Source of the DNA: an uncultured Lachnospiraceae bacterium
GTDB taxonomy: Bacteria; Bacillota; Clostridia; Lachnospirales; Lachnospiraceae
Direction: 5' to 3'
Assembly: GCA_947648875.1 (NCBI GenBank)
Contig: CANSPM010000027.1
Location: 1-54,139 of the forward strand
Length of the DNA stretch: 54,139 nt
The notes beneath the pieces are model-generated. The model worked only from the letters and a program-made list of their open reading frames with translations. It ran no database searches and was not told the DNA's origin. The position numbers were made by a program, and so were the translations under genes. Position 1 is the first letter of the stretch. Each line of letters opens with the position of its first letter. This document shows positions 1-9,600 of the stretch, in pieces.

Positions 1-549
1 CCGCCCGGGCCGGTAGAGACGCCGGAACCGCCCGGGGCGACAGTACCGCCAGGGCCGGTAGAGACGCCGGAACCGCCCGGGGCGACAGTACCGCCAGGGC
101 CGGTAGAGACGCCGGAACCGCCCGGAGCGACAGTGCCGCCGGAGCCTGTAGAGACCCCGGGCCCTGCGGAAACGCCAGGGCCGGGAGAGCCTCCAGGACC
201 AGGAGAGCCGCCCGGGACAACGTTACCTACACCACCTCCTTCGGTAACACAACCGCCGCAGGTGACACCTCCGCCGCAGGTAACGGACCCTCCGGTAATT
301 CCGGATGATCCGCAGATAGAATTACCTGGACAGGATATACCACCAGCCCCGGAATCCCCGGCAGTAAACGGTATGCGTAGAACGCGGACCGTTCGGATTG
401 AAGATGATGAGACACCTCTCTCCGACGCAATGGTGCTGGGCGCAAAGAGGCGTCCCCAGACAGGCGATGAATCCGATGCATGGACGATGATGTTTCTGGC
501 ATCCCTTTCCGCCCTGGTCGCATGGATTTTGAAGGGTATCAAGAAATAG
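1..549 (+). CDS. Pro-rich repeat surface protein, C-terminal part (sortase substrate)
   Basis: The reading frame is open from base 1, so the N-terminus lies outside the window; 182 residues are visible. The first ~145 bases are 45-bp tandem repeats encoding a 15-residue Pro/Gly/Glu/Thr unit, which then degenerate into Pro-rich sequence (PPQVTPPPQVTDPP). The end is a sortase signal: RRPQTGD, a hydrophobic segment of about 20 residues, then a basic tail (KGIKK). The gene therefore encodes a stalk-like, wall-anchored surface protein whose functional N-terminal domain is not seen. A CAP-domain lipoprotein follows after about 20 bases, so the two may be co-transcribed. The sorting motif is a variant of LPxTG (PQTG preceded by Arg). 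Anchoring is inferred; the repeat and signal are read directly. Confidence 0.8.
   Translation, partial: PPGPVETPEPPGATVPPGPVETPEPPGATVPPGPVETPEPPGATVPPEPVETPGPAETPGPGEPPGPGEPPGTTLPTPPPSVTQPPQVTPPPQVTDPPVIPDDPQIELPGQDIPPAPESPAVNGMRRTRTVRIEDDETPLSDAMVLGAKRRPQTGDESDAWTMMFLASLSALVAWILKGIKK
10..144 (+). repeat. 45-bp coding tandem repeat, three units
   Basis: Units begin at 10, 55 and 100 with ccggtagagacgccggaacc and keep the reading frame (15 codons each). Units 1 and 2 are identical; the third diverges at its end, and a degenerate fourth follows from 145. The array probably extends left of the window. Unit number could vary by slippage, changing stalk length. Confidence 0.9.
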
Positions 550-570
550 AATTTTAAAGGAGTGAAGCTG

Positions 571-1143
571 ATGAAAAAGAGATTGTTAGCAATTGCGTTG
601 GCAATGGGAATGGGGGTCAGCATGATGGCATGTGGCATGGAGGTGCCGGAAATGTCCGCCGCGACCCGTGAAGTGCCTCCTAAAGATGCCGGAATTACCT
701 ATATTGACGATGAGGCCATCGCCCTGGCGGGTTCCGTGAGGGCGGCGGAGATGACGGAGGCAGAACTGCTCAGAGCGGATGAGCTTCGTGCTTTGGCAGT
801 ATCCGCGTTCGACCTGGTCAATGCGGAGAGAGTTTCCAGAGGGCTTCCGGCGTATACTTGGGACGCGAATCTGGAGCTGTGTGCGCAGATCCGTGCCACA
901 GAGTGTGCAAGCAGCTTTTCCCATACAAGACCAAACGGTATGGATTATTACACGGTGAACAGCGACTTGATGTGGGCCGAGAATCTGGCCAAAGGATATG
1001 CCGATGCCAGCAGCTTGGTAGCGGGTTGGATGAATTCTCCCACACATGCCACCAATATTTTGGACGGAGAAATGCTTACCTGTAGTATTGCGGTATATGA
1101 GACTGACGGCACATTGTATTTTGCGCAGGAATTTGGTTATTGA
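571..1143 (+). CDS. CAP-domain (SCP/PR-1-like) lipoprotein
   Basis: 190 residues starting at ATG 571, placed 8 bases after AAAGGAG (556-562); an in-frame GTG at 562 lies inside the RBS and is less likely. The N-terminus is a lipoprotein signal (basic MKKR, hydrophobic core, SMMAC lipobox with Cys about 21). From about residue 75 it carries a CAP domain: LVNAERVSRGLPAY, then SHTRPNG with the conserved His, WMNSPTHATNIL, and a terminal AQEFGY. CAP proteins of Clostridia are exported and mostly of unknown role; peptidoglycan or host interaction are proposals, not shown here. The gene lies just downstream of the sortase substrate. Confidence 0.85.
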   Translation: MKKRLLAIALAMGMGVSMMACGMEVPEMSAATREVPPKDAGITYIDDEAIALAGSVRAAEMTEAELLRADELRALAVSAFDLVNAERVSRGLPAYTWDANLELCAQIRATECASSFSHTRPNGMDYYTVNSDLMWAENLAKGYADASSLVAGWMNSPTHATNILDGEMLTCSIAVYETDGTLYFAQEFGY

Positions 1144-1430
1144 TTGATGTGAATCCTTTTTTAGAACAGGGGGCGGCCGTAAAATGCAGCTTATGTATAA
1201 TATATGGATATTATCTCTGAGGTTTTAACGCCACATGTTATATATAGTGATCATTTTGCGATAGCCTCTTATTCTTATAAAAAACTGGGGATACTATAGT
1301 AAACGACATTGAGATTCCTGTTTATCGCAGGACTTCAGGTGAATTATCAATGTCATATGCTGTAAAATTATCTCCAGTTTTTTGCTTTGATGGATATAAG
1401 ACAGTGGGAATTAAGGGAGGCGGACCAGAC

Positions 1431-1997
1431 ATGAGAGTTGGAATGGGCTATGACGTACATCGTTTGACGCCGGATCGAAAGCTGATCCTGGGAGGAGTAG
1501 AGATTCCTTATGAGAAAGGACTGCTGGGACATTCGGATGCGGATGTACTATTACATGCCATTATGGATGCGCTTTTGGGGGCGGCGGCCCTGGGAGATAT
1601 CGGAAAGCATTTTCCCGATTCAGATCCAGCCTATAAGGGAATTTCATCCCTGGAACTCCTTAAAAAAGTGGGAGAACTGCTGGAAGAGAGGAGTTTTCTT
1701 ATAGAGAATATTGATGCCACTATCATAGCGCAGGCACCTAAAATGCGTCCCCACATAGATACTATGCGGGAAAACATTGCCAGGGTTTTGGACATTTCTT
1801 TAGAACAGGTGAATGTGAAAGCCACCACCGAGGAGGGATTGGGATTTACCGGAATCGGAGAGGGGATATCAGCCCAGGCCATCTGCCTGTTGACCAGCCC
1901 TTTTAATCTGGCGTTGGAAGACGCGTTTTCCGCCAAATGTCAGGGATGCGGCGGATGTCCAAGTTCGGGCGGCAAAAACGTGTTAAAAAACAGTTGA
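1431..1997 (+). CDS. ispF: 2-C-methyl-D-erythritol 2,4-cyclodiphosphate synthase
   Basis: Cytosolic enzyme of the MEP isoprenoid pathway that cyclises CDP-ME 2-phosphate. Start ATG 1431 follows AAGGGAGG (1413-1420). The family signature opens the protein: GMGYDVHRL gives metal ligands Asp8 and His10, and [12 protein letters not shown] gives His42; [11 protein letters not shown] and [12 protein letters not shown] also match. It is 188 residues, about 30 longer than typical IspF. The extra C-terminal tail holds a Cys-rich [13 protein letters not shown] motif not needed by the family. In this window it precedes cysE, whereas ispF commonly adjoins ispD or gltX in Firmicutes. Confidence 0.95.
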   Translation: MRVGMGYDVHRLTPDRKLILGGVEIPYEKGLLGHSDADVLLHAIMDALLGAAALGDIGKHFPDSDPAYKGISSLELLKKVGELLEERSFLIENIDATIIAQAPKMRPHIDTMRENIARVLDISLEQVNVKATTEEGLGFTGIGEGISAQAICLLTSPFNLALEDAFSAKCQGCGGCPSSGGKNVLKNS

Positions 1998-2046
1998 CAA
2001 ATCCTTCCTTATTGCATATGCTGAATAATAGGAAAGCAAAGGCGAT

Positions 2047-2086
2047 AGGCGGATAAATTCGTCTCAGAGATGAGTTTATCCGCCTT
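2047..2086 (+). terminator. Rho-independent terminator after ispF
   Basis: Stem AGGCGGATAAA pairs with TTTATCCGCCT across a loop of about 16 nt, followed by a short T-rich end (TTTCCT). It lies 50 bases after the ispF stop. Confidence 0.7.
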
Positions 2087-2093
2087 TCCTCAC

Positions 2094-2173
2094 GACAATA
2101 AAATTCTTACCGGACGTGGATTCTGCTATTTATGGCAACAGATCCTCTCAGAGTATGGATTCTATTGTTCATG
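2094..2173. repeat. Dispersed ~40-bp palindromic repeat, two tandem copies
   Basis: Copy a (2094-2134) and copy b (2135-2173) share the layout CAAYAGAATCC, a loop of about 11 nt containing CAGAG, GGATTCTATTG, then TTYATG. Copy b has CAACAGATCC opposite GGATTCTATTG. Related copies sit at 5833-5870, 42951-42992 and 52539-52660. The repeat lies between the ispF terminator and cysE, and it creates a spurious in-frame N-terminal extension of cysE. Confidence 0.7.
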
Positions 2174-2238
2174 CAGAATGTGCCTTCCATTGTATGGAAA
2201 AGCGAGACTGCCTGTATAGGCGGATGGGAGTTAATGAC

Positions 2239-2955
2239 ATGGGCTTGATTCGGAATATCCGGGAGGAGATTCAGATCATTAAGGAGCGTGATCCTGCGAT
2301 ACATTCTTCCATGGAAGTGTTTTTATATCCAAGTTTCAAAGTCATGATGCACTATCGCATCGCGCACAAACTCTATCAGAAAAAGCATTTTTTCCTGGCA
2401 AGGTATATTTCTCAGCGGGGTGTGCGAAAAACCGGCATTGAGATACATCCCGGTGCACGCATTGGAAAAGGGCTTTTTATTGATCACGGCAACGGGGTCA
2501 TTATTGGAGAGACGGCGGTGATCGGGGACAATGTGACGATCTATCAGGGTGTGACGCTGGGTGGCAACGGAAAGGAACATGGTAAACGGCATCCCACAGT
2601 GGAGGACAATGTCATGATCAGCGCGGGGGCCAAGGTTCTGGGATCTTTTACCATTGGAGCCAACTCCAAGATTGGTGCCGGGAGCGTGGTGTTGGCCGAA
2701 GTGCCACCAGACTCCACTGTTGTAGGTGTGCCGGGAAGGGTAGTCAAGCGCAACAATCAGGCGCTGCCCAGAGAGGACCTGGACCAGGCCCTGCCGGATC
2801 CTGTCAGAGAGGAGATTGCAGGTTTGCTGAAAGCCAACACGGAACTGACAAACCGGCTGCTCACCATGGAACAGGAAATCAGACGGCTGCGGGAACAGAG
2901 TGAAAAAAGAAGGCCCCAGGATCTGACCGTTGAGTTTAGAGGACAGGGAATATAA
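2239..2955 (+). CDS. cysE: Serine O-acetyltransferase
   Basis: Makes O-acetylserine from serine and acetyl-CoA, the first step of cysteine synthesis. The start at ATG 2239 is chosen because GGGAG lies 8 bases upstream, the protein then begins MGLIRNIREEIQ as in short Firmicutes CysE, and the open frame further upstream runs into a dispersed repeat. 238 residues: an N-terminal helical part, then left-handed beta-helix hexapeptides (IHPGARIGKGLFIDHG, VIGDNVTIYQGVTLGG) with the catalytic His of DHG and the GNGKEHGKRHP loop. An acidic/basic coiled-coil-like tail (from about residue 185) is longer than usual. It precedes cysS, linking cysteine synthesis and charging. Confidence 0.93.
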   Translation: MGLIRNIREEIQIIKERDPAIHSSMEVFLYPSFKVMMHYRIAHKLYQKKHFFLARYISQRGVRKTGIEIHPGARIGKGLFIDHGNGVIIGETAVIGDNVTIYQGVTLGGNGKEHGKRHPTVEDNVMISAGAKVLGSFTIGANSKIGAGSVVLAEVPPDSTVVGVPGRVVKRNNQALPREDLDQALPDPVREEIAGLLKANTELTNRLLTMEQEIRRLREQSEKRRPQDLTVEFRGQGI

Positions 2956-3070
2956 GACGGGGGATGGAATTTTCCGGTTTTGACGCGGCATGTGCCGAAT
3001 CCCTTTACGGTATACGCTGTGCCGGAAGGGGAACCGAATTATTCAAAACAGAAAAAGAGGATACGTGTTT

Positions 3071-4507
3071 ATGGAGAACAAATTGCGTTTTTACAATACT
3101 TTGACGAGAAAAGTCGAAACATTTATTCCCAACGAGGAGGGAAAAGTGGCTCTGTATACCTGCGGGCCCACAGTGTATCATTTTGCCCATATCGGCAATC
3201 TGCGCAGTTATATCATGGAGGATTTGCTGGAGAAAACCCTGCGTTATCTTGGGTATGACGTGAAAAGGGTCATGAATATCACGGATGTGGGTCATTTGTC
3301 CAGCGATGCGGATACTGGTGAGGATAAGATGTTGAAGGGCGCAAAGCGGGAACATAAATCTGTTATGGAGATTGCCCGCTTTTATACGGAGGCTTTTTTC
3401 AGTGACTGCGGTAAACTGAATATTAAGACGCCCGATGTGGTGGAACCGGCCACCAACTGCGTGCAGGAGTTTATTCATATGATCCGGACGCTGCTGGAGA
3501 AAGGGTATGCCTATGAGCAGGGAGGCAATATTTATTTTGATACCTCTAAATTAAAGGAATACTATGTTCTGTCTAACCACAGTGAACAGGAACTGCTGGT
3601 AGGGGTGCGGGATGATGTGGACGAGGACACCAATAAGCGCAACAGGAGCGACTTTGTGTTGTGGTTTACAAAGTCCAAGTTTGACGACCAGGAATTGAAA
3701 TGGGAAAGTCCCTGGGGACTGGGATATCCGGGCTGGCATATAGAGTGCTCCTGCATCAGTATGAAGCATCTGGGTGAATACATGGATATACACTGCGGCG
3801 GCGTGGATAATATTTTCCCTCACCACACCAACGAAATTGCGCAGAGTGAGTCCTATCTGGGACATAAATGGTGTAATTACTGGTTCCATGTACACCATCT
3901 GGTGGATAAAAGTAAATCGGGAGAGTTGGGTAAAATGAGCAAGTCCAGCGGAGATTTTCTGACCGTATCTCTGTTGGAGAACAAGGGATATGATCCGGTG
4001 GTATACCGTATGTTCTGCTTACAGTCCCACTACCGCAAACCTCTGGAATTTTCCTATGAGGTGTTGGATAATGTGACCGCCGCCTATGAAAAGCTGACCA
4101 GGCGCGTCGGTACCCTGGAGCGGGAGGGCGAAGTGGATCAGGAGAAGTATGCCGCTTACAAATCCAGATTTGAGCAGGCTCTCTGCGATGATTTGAACTC
4201 CGCCATGGCGATCACCGTATTGTATGATATGTTGAGGGAGGAGATGTCCGACGCCACCAAGTATGCGCTGGCGGAAGATTTTGACCGGGTCCTCTCCCTG
4301 AATCTGACAACGGCTCATGCGGCGAAGAGCGCCGAACAAGCGGTGGATCCGGAATTGGAGAGTTATATACTCGCCAGGATCGAAGAGCGGAAAGCCGCCA
4401 AAAAAGAGAAGGATTTTGCCAGGGCAGATGCCATCAGAGCCCATCTGCTTGAGAAAGGAATTTTGCTGGAAGATACACGAGAGGGTGTGAAATGGAAGAA
4501 AATATAA
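3071..4507 (+). CDS. cysS: Cysteinyl-tRNA synthetase
   Basis: Class I aminoacyl-tRNA synthetase charging tRNA-Cys. ATG 3071 follows AGAGG at 3056-3060. It has 478 residues, normal for the family. Zn-ligand Cys31 lies in YTCGPTVY, the HIGH motif appears as HIGN (40-43), GWHIECS holds further Zn/substrate ligands, and KMSKSSG lies near residue 290. The last 16 bases overlap the start of mrnC, so the two are translationally linked. Confidence 0.96.
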   Translation: MENKLRFYNTLTRKVETFIPNEEGKVALYTCGPTVYHFAHIGNLRSYIMEDLLEKTLRYLGYDVKRVMNITDVGHLSSDADTGEDKMLKGAKREHKSVMEIARFYTEAFFSDCGKLNIKTPDVVEPATNCVQEFIHMIRTLLEKGYAYEQGGNIYFDTSKLKEYYVLSNHSEQELLVGVRDDVDEDTNKRNRSDFVLWFTKSKFDDQELKWESPWGLGYPGWHIECSCISMKHLGEYMDIHCGGVDNIFPHHTNEIAQSESYLGHKWCNYWFHVHHLVDKSKSGELGKMSKSSGDFLTVSLLENKGYDPVVYRMFCLQSHYRKPLEFSYEVLDNVTAAYEKLTRRVGTLEREGEVDQEKYAAYKSRFEQALCDDLNSAMAITVLYDMLREEMSDATKYALAEDFDRVLSLNLTTAHAAKSAEQAVDPELESYILARIEERKAAKKEKDFARADAIRAHLLEKGILLEDTREGVKWKKI

Positions 4508-4932
4508 GTCTGTTAGAGCAGATCCGCAGTTGTTTTGGCTGCGGCAAAGTGGATATCCGTTCGTATTCTCCATTGACCATGGCTTATATTGGAGATGCCA
4601 TATACGATCTGGTGATACGCACCGTAGTGGTGGAGCGGGGGAACCGCCCGGCCAATGATCTGCACAGACATACCATACAGTTTGTTAGAGCCGGAACCCA
4701 GGCGAAGATGATAGACGCCCTGGGGGAACTGCTGACGGAGGAAGAGACAAATATTTATCACTGGGGCTGTAATGCCAAGTTTCATACCAAAGCGAAAAAC
4801 GCTTCTCTGAAGGAATACCGCAAGGCTACGGGGATGGAAGCGCTGATGGGTTATCTGTATATGACAGGGCACACCGAGCGGATACTGGAACTGGCGCGGG
4901 AGGGCATCGCGCGAATCGACATGAAACTATAG
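4492..4932 (+). CDS. mrnC: Mini-ribonuclease III (23S rRNA maturation)
   Basis: 146 residues containing only the RNase III catalytic domain (SPLTMAYIGDAIYDLVIR signature) without a dsRNA-binding domain, which defines Mini-III. In Bacillus this enzyme trims the ends of 23S rRNA precursor. The start lies inside the end of cysS (16-base overlap) with GAGGG at 4481-4485. Position between cysS and rlmB matches the conserved Firmicutes order. Confidence 0.93.
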   Translation: MEENISLLEQIRSCFGCGKVDIRSYSPLTMAYIGDAIYDLVIRTVVVERGNRPANDLHRHTIQFVRAGTQAKMIDALGELLTEEETNIYHWGCNAKFHTKAKNASLKEYRKATGMEALMGYLYMTGHTERILELAREGIARIDMKL

Positions 4933-5051
4933 CAGGATAGATTCCCCGTCTGCACCGAAGAAGGACGGCGGAGAATATATATAAAGGATTGCAGAGGTAC
5001 AGAGGTGAATCGAAATATGCACCTTGAGCGAATGAAGGGAATCAGGAATTT

Positions 5052-5789
5052 ATGGGATATCAGGAACAGACGATAGAGGGCAGAAATGCAGTAATTGAAG
5101 CTTACCGCAGTGGTAAACCCATTGATAAGATCTATATTCAGGATGGCTGTCAGGATGGCCCCATTATGACCATCAAACGAGAGGCCAGAAAACATGAGAC
5201 GCCCATCAAATATGTGGACAGGGAGAGACTGGACCAGATGTCCGTGACAGGGAAACATCAAGGGGTGATCGCAGTGGCGGGCGCTTATGAATATGCGCGG
5301 CTGGAGGATATTCTGGCGGCAGCCCGGACCAAGGGAGAACCGCCCTTTTTGTTCCTGCTGGACAATATTGAGGACCCGCATAACCTGGGAGCGATCATCC
5401 GAACCGCCAATCTGGCGGGGGCCCATGGGGTGATTATTCCTAAAAACAGGGCGGCAGGTCTGACGGCCACTGTGGCCCGGACTTCTGCGGGAGCGCTGAA
5501 CTATACGCCGGTGGCCAGGGTTACCAACCTTGCCCAAACCATTGAGGAGTTGAAAAAAGCGGGCATCTGGTTTGTATGCGCGGATATGACGGGTACCCGG
5601 ATGTATGATCTGGATCTGAAAGGGCCTGTCGGTCTGGTAATTGGCAGCGAGGGTGAGGGAGTGGGACGTCTGGTGAAAGAAAAATGTGATATGATTGCGT
5701 CCATTCCCATGAGAGGAGACATTGATTCCCTGAACGCATCCGTGGCGGCCGGCGTTCTGGCTTACGAGATTGTGAGGCAGCGACTGTGA
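5052..5789 (+). CDS. rlmB: 23S rRNA (guanosine-2'-O-)-methyltransferase, TrmH/SpoU family
   Basis: 245 residues. The N-terminal substrate-binding domain (IEGRNAVIEAYRSGKPIDKI) is followed by the knotted SPOUT methyltransferase with motifs DNIEDPHNLGAIIRTA, LVIGSEGEG and SLNASVAAGVLAYEIVRQ. In B. subtilis the same position is occupied by yacO/rlmB, which 2'-O-methylates the conserved G in 23S rRNA. The upstream gap of 119 bases carries no clear promoter. The yacP gene usually found next is absent and a palindromic repeat lies there instead. Confidence 0.9.
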   Translation: MGYQEQTIEGRNAVIEAYRSGKPIDKIYIQDGCQDGPIMTIKREARKHETPIKYVDRERLDQMSVTGKHQGVIAVAGAYEYARLEDILAAARTKGEPPFLFLLDNIEDPHNLGAIIRTANLAGAHGVIIPKNRAAGLTATVARTSAGALNYTPVARVTNLAQTIEELKKAGIWFVCADMTGTRMYDLDLKGPVGLVIGSEGEGVGRLVKEKCDMIASIPMRGDIDSLNASVAAGVLAYEIVRQRL

Positions 5790-5832
5790 CAGGGGAACTT
5801 TTATCCGCGCTGTGAGCGTTCATGGTATTTAT

Positions 5833-5870
5833 GGCAATAGAATCCTCACACAGCGTGGATTCTATTGCTG
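5833..5870. repeat. Dispersed palindromic repeat, single copy
   Basis: A perfect 11-bp stem, CAATAGAATCC with GGATTCTATTG, around an 11-nt loop (TCACACAGCGT). It is preceded by TTTATGG as in the other copies and lies in the rlmB-sigH gap just ahead of the sigH RBS. It lacks a T-tract, so it is not a standard terminator. Confidence 0.75.
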
Positions 5871-5888
5871 TGGGCTGGAGGGAGTGTC

Positions 5889-6500
5889 ATGGAACGGGAA
5901 TACAGTCAGTTCAGCGACGAGGAACTGATAGACCGCCTGCGGGGCGGAGACAGCCGTATTACGGACTATATTATGGACAAGTATAAAAATCTGGTGCGCA
6001 GCAAGGCAAAGTCCATGTATATTCTGGGTGGAGATAACGAAGATCTGATCCAGGAGGGCATGATCGGTCTGTTTAAGGCGATTCGGGACTATGATTGCGG
6101 CAGGGACGCCAGTTTTTACACTTTTGCGGACCTGTGCATCAGCCGCCAGATGTATACGGCGGTACGGGCGTCCCACCGACAGAAGCATTGGCCGCTTAAC
6201 ACCTATGTGTCTCTCTACGGCAGCGGTCACAGCCAGGAGGACAGCGAGGAGATGGAACTGGCGGAGGCATTGTCCCCGGATCAGGATCAGAATCCGGAGA
6301 CCCTGTTTATTGATCGGGAGCGGGTGGAATATCTGGAGGGGCAGATTGAAAAGGAACTCAGCAGTTTTGAAAAGCAGGTGCTGGACCTGTACCTCACCGG
6401 CATGAGTTACAGCCAGATAGCAAAAGTGCTTTGCAGGGAAGAGAAATCTACGGATAATGCGCTACAGCGGCTCAAGGGGAAGATAAAGAAGATGCTATAG
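5889..6500 (+). CDS. sigH: RNA polymerase sigma-H factor (SigH family)
   Basis: 203 residues. ATG 5889 follows GGAGGGAG. Sigma70 region 2 is visible (DLIQEGMIGLFKAIRDYD near residue 55, then FYTFADLCISRQ), and region 4 lies at the end (LSSFEKQVLDLYLTGMSY, then IAKVLCREEKSTDNALQRLK). The gene order after rlmB supports the early-sporulation and stationary-phase sigma factor SigH rather than an ECF factor. A terminator hairpin overlaps its stop codon. Confidence 0.9.
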   Translation: MEREYSQFSDEELIDRLRGGDSRITDYIMDKYKNLVRSKAKSMYILGGDNEDLIQEGMIGLFKAIRDYDCGRDASFYTFADLCISRQMYTAVRASHRQKHWPLNTYVSLYGSGHSQEDSEEMELAEALSPDQDQNPETLFIDRERVEYLEGQIEKELSSFEKQVLDLYLTGMSYSQIAKVLCREEKSTDNALQRLKGKIKKML

Positions 6501-6520
6501 GGTCTTCTTTATTTTTTTTT
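6485..6520 (+). terminator. Terminator overlapping the sigH stop
   Basis: AAAGAAGA pairs with TCTTCTTT across a 10-nt loop that includes the stop codon, followed by a run of nine T. Confidence 0.75.
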
Positions 6521-6544
6521 AATAATATCTACGGGGCTTATAAA

Positions 6545-6573
6545 TTGACTTTCCCACAGAGCGGTACTATAAT
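6545..6573 (+). promoter_or_regulatory. Sigma-A-type promoter of the RND pump
   Basis: TTGACT (6545-6550), a 17-bp spacer, TATAAT (6568-6573). Transcription should start near 6580, directly before the palindrome at 6590-6603. Confidence 0.8.
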
Positions 6574-6589
6574 TTAGAAGGTGACTGAC

Positions 6590-6603
6590 TGGCCGGTCGG
6601 CCA
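6590..6603. promoter_or_regulatory. Candidate operator palindrome for the TetR-type regulator
   Basis: TGGCCG-GT-CGGCCA forms 6-bp arms around a 2-bp centre, about 10 bases after the predicted transcription start. It is preceded by TGACTGAC. Binding by the regulator at 10850 is inferred from position only. Confidence 0.45.
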
Positions 6604-6652
6604 TGTATATAATGGGCAAAGCCCAGGATGCAGCCGGAAAGGAAATGGCATT

Positions 6653-9600
6653 ATGATATCTATATTCAGTGTGAAAAAACCGTATACCGTACTGGTGGGC
6701 GTGGTACTGGCCATTGTGCTGGGCGTCGTGTCTTTTACCCGCATGACTACGGATCTGCTTCCCAATATCAGTCTGCCTTATGTGATTGTTATGACCACCT
6801 ATGTGGGAGCCAGCCCGGAGACGGTGGAGATGGTGGTGACCAAGCCGGTGGAGTCCTCCATGGCCACGGTCAGTAATATAGAGAGTATCAGCTCTGTGTC
6901 ATCGGAGAACTACTCCATGGTTATTCTGGAGTTTGCCCAGTCGGCGGATATGAATGCGGTTTCGCTGGAAATTCGGGAGAACCTGGACCAGATTAAGTCC
7001 TACTGGGATGACAGTGTGGGCAATCCCATTATCATGAAACTGAATCCGGACATGCTGCCGGTGATGATGGTGGCTGTGGGCGTGGAAGATATGGAGTATG
7101 CTCAGGTGAGCGAGTATGTCACCGATGTGCTGATGCCGGAGGTGGAGAGTCTGGAGGGCGTTGCCAGCGCCAGCGCCGTTGGTCTGCTGGAGGAGAGCGT
7201 CCATGTGATTATCCGGCAGGAGAAGGTGGATGCACTGAACAGACAGGTATACGCGGCCATAGACGACAAGATGCGGGATGCGGAGGAAGAACTGGCAAAA
7301 GGGCGCGAGGAACTGGAAAACGGCCAGCAGGAACTGGTGGACGGAAAAAAGGAGATTGGGGATGGCCTCAGAGAGATAAACAGCGGCAAAAAAGAACTTC
7401 AGGAGGGAAAGGATGAACTGAACAGAACCCAGGAGGAGACGGCGGCAAAGCTGGCGGAGACCAAGACCCAGCTGCTCACCGCCAAGACCAGTCTGGAATC
7501 CACCAAGATGACGCTGACCACCAATCTGGCTACCGCCAGGGGATTGCAGTCCGGCATAGAAGAGATTAATAAGATACAGGATAACACCAACAGCTATATA
7601 AAGGAATACGACAGGCTTACGGGGGGATTCAGTGTATCCGGCTCAGACACGGATATAGATGACGAGACGAGGGGGCAGATCCATCAGCTGAAAGAGAGGT
7701 TTTTTGCCAGTGATATCGTGAAGAAGATGGATTCAAACGAACAGGCGGCAGCCATGCTTGCAGACCTCAGGGAGCTCGACTGGTCCGATCCGGATCATTT
7801 TCAGACCGTCTATGTCAATCTGGGGCTGATTACCGCTGCCGTAAACACGCAGCTTATGTCCCAGCGAGGCAATTTGGAGCAGTCCATGAATGCGATTACC
7901 AACGGCATGGGATTGTCGGCCTTTGAATCTATGGTGAACCGCACCATGGGCACAATAGATGAAAATCTGGGTAAGGTCAACAGCGGTCTGATCGAGGTGG
8001 AAAAAGGAGAACTGACTGCGGCAGTGGAATTTGCCAATGCCACTTCCCAGATTAATCTGGGGGAATATCAGATGGAACTGGCGCAGGCCCAGCTGGACGC
8101 AGCCAGAGAGCAGATTAAGGCCGGGGAGGAGCAGTTGGACGCTGCCAGAGAGCAGCTTACGGAAGGGGAGAAGCAGCTGGAGGAGGCGCGGCAGGAAGCC
8201 TATGACAGCGCGGACATGACGGAAATTCTTACGGTGGATATGATCAAGAACCTGCTGACTGCCCAGAATTTTTCCATGCCGGGGGGCTATGTGACGGAGG
8301 AGGGGATTGACTATCTGGTGCGCGTGGGGGATAAACCGACCACACTGGAGGAACTTAAGGTTCTGCCTCTTATGGATTTACATATGGACGGTGTGCCCGT
8401 GATCACGCTGGAGGATGTGGCGGATGTCTTTTTCACGGATAACATGGAAGAAATCTATACCAATGTGAACGGCAGCCCGGGCTGTATGCTTTCCATTCAG
8501 AAGCAGACGGGTTATTCCACCGGAGCAGTGTCTGATCTGCTGCTTAAACGCTTTTCGGATATGATGAACGCAGATACAGATCTGCATGTCATCACGCTGA
8601 TGGATCAGGGCATCTATATTGACCTGGTGATGGACTCCATTGTGAGCAATATATTGATGGGCGGTCTGCTTGCTATATTGATTTTGCTGGTATTTTTGAA
8701 GGATCTGCGCCCCACCATGGTAGTGGCGTTCTCCATTCCCATCAGTCTGGTGACGGCCGTCGTGTGTATGTATTTCAGCGGCGTGACTCTGAATATTATC
8801 TCCCTGTCCGGTCTGGCTCTGGGTATCGGCATGCTGGTGGACAATTCCATTGTGGTGATCGAGAATATTTACCGGATGCGGGGAGAGGGAAAGTCCATTC
8901 TGGAAGCAGCCATGGAGGGAAGCAGGGAGGTGACAGGTTCCATCATTGCCTCCACGCTGACCACGGTGTGCGTGTTCGCGCCCATTGTTTTTACGGAAGG
9001 GATCACCAGGCAGCTTTTTGTGGATATGGGTCTGACCATTGCCTATTCTCTGTTGGCCAGTCTGATTATCGCTCTGACGGTGGTGCCCGCCATGGCTTCC
9101 AAGATGCTGACCAAAACGAAGGAACAGAAAGAAGGGCGTTTCTTTGGCGCCATGTCCGGGGGATATGTCAAAGTCCTGGGCGGGGCGCTGCAATGTAAGA
9201 GTCTGGTACTGGTGCTGGCGCTGGCCATGCTGGTGATCAGTTTTGCGCTGGCCTGGACCAACGGCACCGCCTTTATGTCGGATATGGATTCCACACAGAT
9301 GACCGTCAACGTGCGTCTGTCGGAGGACGCCACTCTGGAGGAGACCAGCGCTCTGACGGATACGGTGGTGGAGAGAATATTGGAGCTGGAGGATATCACG
9401 GATGTGGGTGCTATGGCCAGCACTTCCTCTCTGGCCATGCTCACAGGAGGGGGCAACAGCAGTACCTACAGTACGGATATCTATGTGGTGGCCAGGGAGG
9501 ACAAAAAGCGCGGCAACGAGGAGATTGCCCAGGAGATTTTGGACAAAACGGCAGATCTGGAAGCGGAGATCACGGTGGACACTTCCAGCATGGATATGAG

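Noticed and set aside
1..144. Regular repeats that could suggest a CRISPR array
   Set aside because: The 45-bp units are contiguous without spacers and keep a Pro-rich reading frame.
1305..1354. Imperfect inverted repeat GACATTGA...TCAATGTC before ispF
   Set aside because: Only 8 bp match and no T-box, riboswitch core or T-run could be found.
2116..2238. N-terminal extension of cysE
   Set aside because: It encodes the palindromic repeat; the RBS supports ATG 2239.
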